Of a DNA stretch of 5,927 bases, positions 1-5,839 are shown piece after piece (position 1 is the stretch's first letter; every line of letters starts with the position of its first letter). The notes beneath the pieces were generated by a model. The model saw nothing but the letters and a program-made list of their open reading frames with translations, did not search any database and was not told the origin of the DNA. The stretch comes from an uncultured Streptococcus sp. (GTDB lineage Bacteria > Bacillota > Bacilli > Lactobacillales > Streptococcaceae): positions 1 to 5,927 of the forward strand of contig CABPWC010000090.1 of NCBI GenBank assembly GCA_902461025.1. Reading direction: 5' to 3'. A program made the translations under genes and the position numbers.

Positions 1-15
1 TGGCTGAAAAGGGAC

Positions 16-21
16 TATAAT
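16..21 (+). promoter_or_regulatory. Probable -10 element of the aliA promoter
   Basis: A perfect TATAAT lies 27 nt before the aliA start codon, which would give a leader of about 20 nt. The matching -35 box would fall outside the left edge, so the promoter cannot be confirmed here. No TG extension precedes the hexamer. Confidence 0.45.
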
Positions 22-36
22 GTATAAAAAGTCAAA

Positions 37-42
37 AAGGAG
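37..42 (+). promoter_or_regulatory. Ribosome binding site of aliA
   Basis: AAGGAG sits 6 nt upstream of the ATG at 49, a strong and well-spaced Shine-Dalgarno sequence that fixes the aliA start. Confidence 0.85.
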
Positions 43-48
43 TTTATT

Positions 49-2031
49 ATGAAATTTTCAAAAGTAATGGCCCTAGCAGGAGTGACTCTGTTAGCGTCAG
101 GTGTTTTGGCAGCTTGTTCGGGTTCGGGCTCTAGTGCAAAAGGTGAGAAAACTTTTTCTTACGTTTATGAAACTGACCCAGACAACCTCAACTATTTGAC
201 AACTGGTAAAGCTGCAACTGCTAATATCACTAGTAACGTCATTGATGGTTTGATGGAAAATGACCGCTATGGGAACTTTGTGCCATCAATGGCAGAAGAC
301 TGGTCTGTATCTCAAGACGGTTTGACTTACACTTACAAAATCCGTAAAGATGCTAAGTGGTACACTTCTGAGGGTGAAGAGTATGCTGCTGTGAAAGCTC
401 AAGACTTTGTAACAGGTCTTAAGTATGCAGCAGACAATAAGTCAGAAGCCCTTTATCTCGTCCAAGATTCTATTAAGGGTCTTGATGCTTATGTGAAAGG
501 TGAAGTAAAAGACTTTTCTGAAGTTGGAATCAAGGCAATTGATGATCAGACAGTTCAATACACTTTGAACAAACCAGAAAGCTTCTGGAACTCTAAAACA
601 ACTATGGGTGTTCTCGCACCGGTAAATGAAGAGTTCCTTACTTCTAAAGGAAGTGACTTTGCCAAAGCGACAGATCCAAGCAGTATCCTTTATAATGGTC
701 CTTTCTTGTTGAAATCATTGGTAGCTAAATCTTCAGTAGAATTTGAAAAGAATCCAAACTACTGGGATAAGGACAATGTTCATATTGATAAAGTAAAACT
801 TTCATTCTGGGATGGTCAAGACAATAACAAACTTGCAGAAACCTTTAAAGATGGTGGTTTCTCAATGGCTCGTCTCTTCCCAACAAGTGCAAGTTATCCT
901 GAACTTGAAAAAGAATTTAAAGACAATATTGTTTATACACCTCAAGATTCTTCAACTTACTTAATTGGTACCAATATTGATCGTCAGTCTTACAAGTACA
1001 CTTCTAAGACTACAGATGAACAAAAGACATCAACTAAAAAAGCTCTCCTTAACAAAGACTTCCGTCAAGCCCTTGCTTTTGGTTTTGACAGAACAGCTTA
1101 TGCTTCTCAAGTAAACGGAGAAAGTGGAGCAACAAAACTTCTTCGTAATTTGTTCGTACCACCAACATTTGTTCAAGCAGATGGTAAAAACTTTGGTGAT
1201 TTAGTCAAAGAAAAATTGGTAACTTATGGTGACGAGTGGAAAGATGTCAATCTGGATGACGCTCAAGACGGTCTTTACAACCCTGAAAAAGCAAAAGCAG
1301 AATTTGCTAAAGCTAAGACAGCTCTCCAAGCAGAAGGTGTTCAATTCCCAATTCACTTGGATATGCCTGTTGACCAGACAAGTACTACAAAAGTACAACG
1401 CGTTCAATCATTGAAACAATCACTTGAAGCAACATTAGGAGCTGACAACGTAGTTGTTGATGTCCAACAACTTCAAAAAGATGAAGTTCTCAATGTTACC
1501 TACTTTGCTGAAACAGCTGCTGGAGAAGATTGGGATCTTTCAGATAACGTTGGTTGGTCACCAGACTATATCGACCCATCTACTTACCTTGATATCATCA
1601 AACCGTCTGTAGGTGAAAATACTAAGACTTATCTAGGATTTGATTCTGGTACAAACAACGCCGCTGCCAAACAAGTTGGTTTGGAAGATTACGAAAAGAT
1701 GGTTGTTGAAGCTGGAAATGAAAACACTGACGTTTCAAAACGTTATGATAAATATGCTGCAGCTCAAGCTTGGTTGACAGATAGCGCTTTGATTATTCCA
1801 ACAACTTCTCAAACTGGACGTCCAATGTTGTCTAAGATGGTGCCATTCACCCTTCCATTTGCATACTCAGGTAACAAGGGTATGAGTGAAGCCCTCTTGT
1901 ACAAGTACCTTGAACTTCAAGATAAACCAGTAACTGCTGATGAATATCAAAAAGCTCAAGATAAATGGAAGAAAGAAAAAGAAGAATCCAATAAAAAAGC
2001 GCAAGAAGATCTTGCAAACCATGTCAAATAA
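49..2031 (+). CDS. aliA: AliA-type oligopeptide-binding lipoprotein (ABC transporter substrate-binding protein, SBP family 5)
   Basis: This 660-residue protein is a surface lipoprotein that captures short peptides and delivers them to the Ami/Opp-type oligopeptide permease for uptake. In pneumococcus AliA is one of several receptors (with AmiA and AliB) sharing one permease, and it feeds both nutrition and peptide sensing. A lipoprotein signal peptide is visible: charged start, hydrophobic core at residues 6-20, and lipobox LAAC with the lipidated Cys at 23. A flexible Ser/Gly stretch follows. The family-5 binding fold spans about residues 35-620, including the conserved early block around 66-120 (MAEDW, GLTYTYKIR, AQDF) and the late block near 495-516 (DWDLSDNVGW, DPSTYLDI). 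A charged Lys/Glu-rich helix ends the protein. Length and sequence match pneumococcal AliA from memory. No permease genes are adjacent, so it is an orphan receptor locus. AliB- or AmiA-like paralogues are the main alternative, but the match is clearly closest to AliA. Confidence 0.93.
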   Translation: MKFSKVMALAGVTLLASGVLAACSGSGSSAKGEKTFSYVYETDPDNLNYLTTGKAATANITSNVIDGLMENDRYGNFVPSMAEDWSVSQDGLTYTYKIRKDAKWYTSEGEEYAAVKAQDFVTGLKYAADNKSEALYLVQDSIKGLDAYVKGEVKDFSEVGIKAIDDQTVQYTLNKPESFWNSKTTMGVLAPVNEEFLTSKGSDFAKATDPSSILYNGPFLLKSLVAKSSVEFEKNPNYWDKDNVHIDKVKLSFWDGQDNNKLAETFKDGGFSMARLFPTSASYPELEKEFKDNIVYTPQDSSTYLIGTNIDRQSYKYTSKTTDEQKTSTKKALLNKDFRQALAFGFDRTAYASQVNGESGATKLLRNLFVPPTFVQADGKNFGDLVKEKLVTYGDEWKDVNLDDAQDGLYNPEKAKAEFAKAKTALQAEGVQFPIHLDMPVDQTSTTKVQRVQSLKQSLEATLGADNVVVDVQQLQKDEVLNVTYFAETAAGEDWDLSDNVGWSPDYIDPSTYLDIIKPSVGENTKTYLGFDSGTNNAAAKQVGLEDYEKMVVEAGNENTDVSKRYDKYAAAQAWLTDSALIIPTTSQTGRPMLSKMVPFTLPFAYSGNKGMSEALLYKYLELQDKPVTADEYQKAQDKWKKEKEESNKKAQEDLANHVK

Positions 2032-2034
2032 AAG

Positions 2035-2066
2035 AAAGTGGAGTTAGTGATTAACTCCACTTTTTT
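2035..2066 (+). terminator. Rho-independent terminator of aliA
   Basis: A perfect 12-bp stem (2035-2046 with 2052-2063) encloses a 5-nt loop, GTGAT, and the descending arm runs into six Ts (2061-2066). It begins 4 nt after the aliA stop codon. The A-rich stretch on its left gives a weaker T-rich tail on the other strand, so it may also stop leftward transcripts that pass the next hairpin. Confidence 0.93.
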
Positions 2067-2071
2067 ACGCT

Positions 2072-2105
2072 AAAAAACCTAGGAAACTATTCCTAGGTCT
2101 TTTTT
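2072..2105 (-). terminator. Bidirectional rho-independent terminator, principally for recU-pbp1a
   Basis: A perfect 9-bp stem (2077-2085 with 2090-2098, core CCTAGG) with a 4-nt loop is flanked by a six-A run at 2072-2077 on the left and six Ts at 2100-2105 on the right. On the minus strand the A run becomes the U tract straight after the stem, just downstream of the pbp1a stop codon. On the plus strand it offers a second stop for aliA transcripts. Confidence 0.9.
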
Positions 2106-2107
2106 GA

Positions 2108-4234
2108 TTATTGTTGTCCTTGAGGATTTGGATTTTGTTGAGGATTTGTATTTGGAGCAGTTGGGTTCTGTGCGGTATTTGGATTAGTCGTTTCAACAAC
2201 TGAAGTTGGATTTTCGGTCGTTGTAGTAGCAGCTTCTGTTGTGGCTTGTTGGGTAGTTTGAGGAATCCAGTTGCTACGAGCTCCATTTTTGAATATATAG
2301 TCACCACTACGGTATAGCCCATCAGGCATTGTCCAATCACCTGGGTTATCATCCTCTGAGAGATATGCCATCATTGAGCGGTAGATGTTTGCAGCTACTC
2401 TAAATCCATCTCCTACGATTGGAGTGAGACGGTTTGAATAACCGGTCCAAACGGCCATTGAATATTTACGGGTATATCCTACAAAATTTTCATCAGGTGT
2501 GACATAATCGTATCTCTTAATGTAATTTTCAATTTCATCATCTGTATAGTTTGATGTACCTGTCTTACCTGCTTGAGGAAGCCATGAAATATAAGCATCT
2601 CGACCTATACCAGAGTATAATACTGTTTTCATCATTTCTGTCATCATATAGGCAGTTGTTTCTTTCATAGCGCGAGTACCTTGATCAGAGAACTCTTTTG
2701 AACTACCGTCACTGAAGACAATTTTATTGATGTACATTGGTTTATAATAGATACCACCGTTAGCGAAAGCAGCATAGGCAGCAGCCATTTTCTCACTACT
2801 TGCACCGTACTGTTTACCTGATTCGGTCGTATTACTTGAAATTGCGTTTGCGTATACCATGGTTGGATAATCAATGCCTAAACCATTTAGGAAACCTTTT
2901 GCTTTATCGAGTCCAACTCTATCGAGAGTTTCAACGGCTGGTACGTTACGAGATTGTTGGATAGCAGTTTGAAGGGTAATATTACCATAATACCCCCTAT
3001 CCCAGTTATAAACAGGAATGTTAGTGCCTGGATAGTTGTACGGAACATCCTTCAGCATGTAGGCAGTAGAGTCATAAATGCCATATTCTAATGCAGGGGC
3101 ATAGTCTGTGATTGGTTTCATGGTAGAACCCCAGTCACGGTTGGTTTCAACGGCTTGGTTAATACCAAAAGATACGTTGCTGGCTTGGTGGCGAGAGCCG
3201 AGTTGAGCAATAACCTTACCATTTGATACATCAATAATAGTAGAAGCTGCTTGGATTTCATCATCTGGATAGTTTACATATTCATCCGTGTTGTATACAT
3301 CCCAAAGTCGTTTTTGAACGTCTTGGTCGACGTTGGTATAGACTTCCATACCAGTAGTCAAGAGGTTGTAACCTGTTTCATTTTCAACTTGTTCAATGAC
3401 TTCTTTGAGGTAATTGTCTAAGTAAGGAGGGTAGCTGTTACTTCCTTTGAGGCTTTGTAAACCATCAGTAATCGGTGTGTTAATAGCTGTTTCGTATTGC
3501 TCGGATGTGAGATAGCCTTGATTTTGCATCTCTGATAGGACTAGATTGCGACGTTCAGTGGCTTCTTCTGGGTGAGAATAAGGGTCGTATTGGTTCGGTG
3601 CTTGAGGCATGCCAGCGAGAAGTGCAAGTTGTGGAATAGATAAGTCTTTTAAATCTTTACCATAGTAGTTTTGCGCAGCAGTCTGCATACCATAGTTACC
3701 ATTTGACATGTATACTTTATTGATGTAATATGTCAAAATTTCTTGTTTGGTTGCAGTTCTTTCTAGCTGGATGGCTAACCATGCTTCTTGGGCCTTACGA
3801 GAGATAGTTTGATCTGACGAAGATGTTGAGAAATATGTTAATTTAATCAACTGCTGGGTCAAGGTTGAACCACCTTGAAGACCGTTGCTTCGAAGATTTC
3901 GTAAGAAGGCGCCCATGATACGGATGCTATCAATCCCTCTGTGGTTGAAAAAACGATGGTCTTCAATAGAGACAATTGCATTAACAAGATTTGTTGGAAT
4001 TTCACTACTTTGAGCATTTACACGACGCTCCGCACCTAAGTCTGCAATCAATTCATTTTTACTGTCGTAAATTTTACTTGAAGTTGTTGCGACTAGTTTG
4101 CTTTCCGTAAGTTCAGGCGCTTTAGATGCATAATAGAAGAAGACACTTCCACCGATTAGTATCGAAGCGATAAAGGCAGCTAAGATTCCAATTCCTAGAT
4201 ATTTAGCAATGCGCCAGATAAGTTGTTTATTCAT
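2108..4234 (-). CDS. pbp1a: Penicillin-binding protein 1A, class A bifunctional transglycosylase/transpeptidase
   Basis: PBP1a polymerises lipid II into glycan strands and cross-links the stem peptides; it is also a beta-lactam target. From the ATG at 4234 it has 708 residues: a short cytoplasmic tail, a membrane anchor at about 13-35, a GT51 glycosyltransferase domain at about 50-260, a transpeptidase domain at about 325-650, and a Thr/Asn/Gln/Pro-rich low-complexity tail from about 659. GT51 motifs include EDHRFF with catalytic Glu91, and GGSTLTQQ at 121-128. Transpeptidase motifs are S370-T-M-K, S428-R-N and K557-T-G, with the same numbering as pneumococcal PBP1a. All catalytic residues are present, with Thr371 and Pro432 unaltered. 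Residues 574-577 are RYDY, whereas I recall TSQF in susceptible pneumococcus and NTGY in many resistant alleles. An in-frame GTG at 4246 would add four residues, but it lies within the ribosome binding site AGGTGG, so the ATG at 4234 is preferred. It is the second gene of an operon after recU. Confidence 0.96.
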   Translation of the reverse strand: MNKQLIWRIAKYLGIGILAAFIASILIGGSVFFYYASKAPELTESKLVATTSSKIYDSKNELIADLGAERRVNAQSSEIPTNLVNAIVSIEDHRFFNHRGIDSIRIMGAFLRNLRSNGLQGGSTLTQQLIKLTYFSTSSSDQTISRKAQEAWLAIQLERTATKQEILTYYINKVYMSNGNYGMQTAAQNYYGKDLKDLSIPQLALLAGMPQAPNQYDPYSHPEEATERRNLVLSEMQNQGYLTSEQYETAINTPITDGLQSLKGSNSYPPYLDNYLKEVIEQVENETGYNLLTTGMEVYTNVDQDVQKRLWDVYNTDEYVNYPDDEIQAASTIIDVSNGKVIAQLGSRHQASNVSFGINQAVETNRDWGSTMKPITDYAPALEYGIYDSTAYMLKDVPYNYPGTNIPVYNWDRGYYGNITLQTAIQQSRNVPAVETLDRVGLDKAKGFLNGLGIDYPTMVYANAISSNTTESGKQYGASSEKMAAAYAAFANGGIYYKPMYINKIVFSDGSSKEFSDQGTRAMKETTAYMMTEMMKTVLYSGIGRDAYISWLPQAGKTGTSNYTDDEIENYIKRYDYVTPDENFVGYTRKYSMAVWTGYSNRLTPIVGDGFRVAANIYRSMMAYLSEDDNPGDWTMPDGLYRSGDYIFKNGARSNWIPQTTQQATTEAATTTTENPTSVVETTNPNTAQNPTAPNTNPQQNPNPQGQQ

Positions 4235-4826
4235 TTGTTTTACCACCTAGTAAATGTTGTTTGACGATATCGAGATAAGGTATTTGAGGAAAGGCTTGTT
4301 GTTCAATTACAAAACCGTGCTCTCGAATATAATCAAGCGGCATTGATTTTTTCCCCATATCCTGACGATAAAAACGGATGAGGTCAATTGCCGGTAATAA
4401 ATACGTTTCCTGATAAGAAGAAAAATGGATTAAGACGAAGCAAATTCCTTTTTGTTCAAGGACCTGTTCCATATGCTGAATCTGATGAGAATGAAAGTTC
4501 TTCATCGGAAAAGCTCTTTTTTGTTTAGTTTCCTTGGCTTCGAAATCGATATAAAATCCTTCATAAACCCCCGAGTAGTCAGTGGTTGAGGCCTGTCTAA
4601 AATAGGCTTCGACAATTTTAGCACGACTACGCTGAGGATAGTCGACTCGTACAATTTGAATCGGGGTTGGCTTTTTATGAATGACTGCCATTCCATGTGA
4701 TAGATAGTAGTCATTGGTAGCATTAATCATCTTTTCAAAGCTCATACCTCGATTTGCGAAATTTTTAGTTTGAGGTAGAGAAGTTTTGCTTGGTTTAGAT
4801 GAAAGTTTATGTGGATAGTTGACCAT
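4227..4826 (-). CDS. recU: RecU Holliday junction resolvase
   Basis: RecU is the Mg2+-dependent endonuclease of low-GC Gram-positives that cuts four-way DNA junctions during recombinational repair and chromosome segregation, working with RuvAB and RecA. The 199-residue product has the usual length. The N-terminal region (about 1-25) is basic and Ser/Lys-rich, as in the family. The nuclease core follows, with FANRGMSFE at 23-31 and the catalytic block around 81-100: Asp83 in TTDYSG, then Glu96 and Lys98 in FEAKET. These correspond to the Asp/Glu/Lys metal-binding site known from the Bacillus enzyme. It is the first gene of the operon with pbp1a, and its stop codon lies 8 nt inside pbp1a. This recU-pbp1a pairing is conserved across Firmicutes. 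The ATG at 4826 has AAGGAGG just upstream, although the 3-nt gap is short. No truncation or missing active-site residue is seen. Confidence 0.95.
   Translation of the reverse strand: MVNYPHKLSSKPSKTSLPQTKNFANRGMSFEKMINATNDYYLSHGMAVIHKKPTPIQIVRVDYPQRSRAKIVEAYFRQASTTDYSGVYEGFYIDFEAKETKQKRAFPMKNFHSHQIQHMEQVLEQKGICFVLIHFSSYQETYLLPAIDLIRFYRQDMGKKSMPLDYIREHGFVIEQQAFPQIPYLDIVKQHLLGGKTNE
4244..4249 (-). promoter_or_regulatory. Ribosome binding site of pbp1a, inside recU
   Basis: AGGTGG on the minus strand lies 9 nt before the ATG at 4234 and is part of the Gly-Gly codons near the end of recU. It supports the ATG start over the upstream GTG, which is itself part of this motif, and suggests translational coupling with recU. 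Confidence 0.7.
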
Positions 4827-4828
4827 AG

Positions 4829-4836
4829 TCCTCCTT
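4829..4836 (-). promoter_or_regulatory. Ribosome binding site of recU
   Basis: AAGGAGGA on the minus strand is a near-perfect Shine-Dalgarno sequence. Its GGAGG core ends only 3 nt before the ATG at 4826, closer than usual. Its first bases overlap the right arm (in RNA sense) of the 15-nt dyad at 4835-4849. Confidence 0.8.
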
Positions 4837-4849
4837 ATTGGTACAATAA
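4835..4849. repeat. Perfect inverted repeat in the divergent promoter region
   Basis: TTATTG (4835-4840) and CAATAA (4844-4849) form a perfect 6-bp dyad around the centre GTA. It lies between the recU -10 element and the recU start, so it would be in the first bases of the recU-pbp1a leader RNA and touches the ribosome binding site. It also overlaps where a rightward -35 box would sit. It could be an operator half-site pair, a weak leader hairpin, or chance in AT-rich DNA. Confidence 0.45.
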
Positions 4850-4857
4850 CATCACTC

Positions 4858-4863
4858 TATTAT
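4858..4863 (+). promoter_or_regulatory. Possible -10 element of the ypsA-family gene
   Basis: TATTAT on the plus strand is a five-of-six match to the -10 consensus, 30 nt before the ATG at 4894. It overlaps the recU -10 almost completely on the opposite strand. The -35 candidate at 17-nt spacing, TTATTG (4835-4840), is poor, so this call is tentative. Confidence 0.35.
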
Positions 4864-4869
4864 ACCACA
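4859..4869 (-). promoter_or_regulatory. Extended -10 promoter for recU-pbp1a
   Basis: On the minus strand the sequence reads TGTGGTATAAT, an exact match to the streptococcal extended -10 consensus TNTGNTATAAT. Transcription would begin near 4852, giving a leader of about 25 nt. No good -35 box is found at the normal distance; TTCACC at 4885-4890 would need a 20-nt spacer. Extended -10 promoters often lack a strong -35. Confidence 0.75.
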
Positions 4870-4893
4870 AAGGTCAACAGAAAGGGTGAAAAA

Positions 4894-5421
4894 ATGCATA
4901 CAGCCTTGGTTTTGGGATACTCAGCTTTTGATTTGGGATTATTTAATGAAAAGGATGTTCGTTTAAAAATTATCAAAAAAGCTATTCGTAGAGATTTGGA
5001 AAGAATGGTTGAGGAAGGCCTGAAATGGCTCGTTTTTACGGGGACTCTTGGTTTTGAACATTGGGTTTTAGAAGTCGCCAAGGAAATGAAAGAAGACTAT
5101 GGATTTCAACTAGCGACTATTTTTGACTTTGAGACACATGGTTCGAATTGGAATGAAGCTAATCAGATCAAATTGAGTGATTTTAAACAGGTCGATTTTG
5201 TCAAATATGCCTATCCAACTTATGAGCACAAAGGCCAATTGAGAGATTATCAGATTTTTTTACTCGAAAATACGGATGGCGCCTATATTTTTTACGACGA
5301 AGATAACGAAACAAAAATGAGATTTTTTTACGAACTGATGAAAAAGAAAGACAACTATATGACAAAAATATTAACATTTGAGGATTTAAATGAAGTGGCC
5401 GAAAATTTTTCCGAAAATTGA
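4894..5421 (+). CDS. ypsA: YpsA-family protein (DUF1273, SLOG-like Rossmann fold)
   Basis: The product has 175 residues and no signal peptide or membrane segment, so it is cytoplasmic. It matches the DUF1273/YpsA family, which has a Rossmann-like SLOG fold thought to bind a nucleotide-type ligand; the ligand is not established. Visible family features are the start TALVLGYSAFDLG, the glycine motif FTGTLGFE at 48-55 (Gly50, Gly53, Glu55, in the position of residues important in Bacillus YpsA), YGFQLATIF at 69-77, and the block DFVKYAYP-YEHKGQLRDYQ at about 101-120. In Bacillus and Staphylococcus the protein affects cell division, which fits its place beside gpsB. The ATG at 4894 is preceded by AAAGGGTGA about 5 nt upstream and matches the pneumococcal protein start; an upstream in-frame ATG at 4819 would run back through the promoter into recU and is rejected. 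The family assignment is strong, but the biochemical role is unknown. Confidence 0.88.
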   Translation: MHTALVLGYSAFDLGLFNEKDVRLKIIKKAIRRDLERMVEEGLKWLVFTGTLGFEHWVLEVAKEMKEDYGFQLATIFDFETHGSNWNEANQIKLSDFKQVDFVKYAYPTYEHKGQLRDYQIFLLENTDGAYIFYDEDNETKMRFFYELMKKKDNYMTKILTFEDLNEVAENFSEN

Positions 5422-5431
5422 GGCTTTGACC

Positions 5432-5461
5432 TTGCTTTTTGTTTGCTTTTTTTTATATAAT
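5432..5461 (+). promoter_or_regulatory. Probable gpsB promoter
   Basis: TATAAT at 5456-5461 is a perfect -10, 30 nt before the gpsB start. TTGCTT at 5432-5437 is a moderate -35 with an 18-nt spacer made almost wholly of T and G. A better-looking TTGACC at 5426-5431 would need a 24-nt spacer and is unlikely to be the partner. No terminator separates the preceding gene, so readthrough from ypsA is also expected. Confidence 0.6.
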
Positions 5462-5480
5462 AATACTAGTAACTGAGAAT

Positions 5481-5486
5481 GGAGAG
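5481..5486 (+). promoter_or_regulatory. Ribosome binding site of gpsB
   Basis: GGAGAG, continued by AGAC, lies just before the ATG at 5491. It decides the start, because an in-frame ATG at 5479 would sit upstream of it with no ribosome binding site of its own. Confidence 0.75.
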
Positions 5487-5490
5487 AGAC

Positions 5491-5826
5491 ATGGCAAGTA
5501 TTATTTTTACAGCAAAGGATATTTTTGAGCAGGATTTCGGAAGAGAAGTACGTGGATACAGTAAAGCAGAGGTAGATGAATTCTTAGATGACGTTATCAA
5601 GGACTATGAAACCTATGCAGCGTTGGTTAAATCACTACGTTTGGAAGTCGCAGAATTGAAAGAGCAATTGGCGAACAAACCTCAGGCGGCACCTGTATCT
5701 GTAACGTCTGAACCTGCTGAGCTTGGAAGTACGACTTCTATGACTAATTTTGATATCCTGAAACGCTTGAATCGTCTTGAAAAAGAAGTATTTGGCAAAC
5801 AAATCGTAGAAAATTCTGATTTCTAA
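5491..5826 (+). CDS. gpsB: GpsB cell-division and cell-wall synthesis adaptor (DivIVA-like)
   Basis: GpsB is a small cytoplasmic adaptor at the membrane that docks PBPs and division proteins and balances septal with peripheral wall synthesis; in pneumococcus it also supports phosphorylation by StkP. From the ATG at 5491 it has 111 residues. The N-terminal DivIVA-like coiled coil covers about 1-62, with the motif REVRGYSKAEVDEFLDDVI at 18-36. Tyr23, Asp29 and Asp33 form the groove known to bind arginine-containing PBP tails. A Pro/Ala/Ser/Thr-rich linker runs from about 63 to 82. The conserved C-terminal helix at 83-103 (SMTNFDILKRLNRLEKEVFG) is the oligomerisation domain. The linker is about two residues longer than I recall for pneumococcal GpsB. 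It follows the YpsA-family gene and precedes rnpB, an order also seen in Bacillus. No truncation is apparent. Confidence 0.95.
   Translation: MASIIFTAKDIFEQDFGREVRGYSKAEVDEFLDDVIKDYETYAALVKSLRLEVAELKEQLANKPQAAPVSVTSEPAELGSTTSMTNFDILKRLNRLEKEVFGKQIVENSDF
5792..5820 (+). promoter_or_regulatory. Possible rnpB promoter within the end of gpsB
   Basis: TTGGCA (5792-5797, five of six to the -35 consensus) and TCTGAT (5815-5820, four of six to the -10) are 17 nt apart inside the last gpsB codons. Transcription would start near 5827, about 13 nt before the expected mature end of rnpB. The bases are also constrained by coding, so chance is possible. The alternative is cotranscription with gpsB. Confidence 0.3.
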
Positions 5827-5839
5827 GAATCATACAGTT

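Noticed and set aside
1201..1414. Small open frames on both strands inside aliA
   Set aside because: They are shadows of the aliA frame with no ribosome binding site and no recognisable protein features.
2065..2352. Minus-strand 95-codon frame overlapping the pbp1a 3' end
   Set aside because: It is an out-of-frame reading of the low-complexity pbp1a tail that crosses the terminators, with repetitive Leu/Ile/Gln content typical of a shadow.
4871..4880. TTGACC on the minus strand as a -35 box for recU
   Set aside because: It is only 7 nt from the TATAAT, far too close for a sigma-70 type promoter.
4819..4893. Upstream in-frame ATG that would extend the YpsA-family protein by 25 residues
   Set aside because: It starts inside recU on the opposite strand, runs through both promoter elements, lacks a ribosome binding site, and the family start matches the ATG at 4894.
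5401..5418. Inverted repeat at the end of the YpsA-family gene as a terminator
   Set aside because: The arms are A/T only with a 2-nt loop and no following U tract; the sequence is explained by the repeated Glu-Asn codons of the C-terminus.
5479..5490. In-frame ATG adding four residues to GpsB
   Set aside because: It lies just upstream of and into the GGAGAG ribosome binding site; MASIIF is the usual family start.
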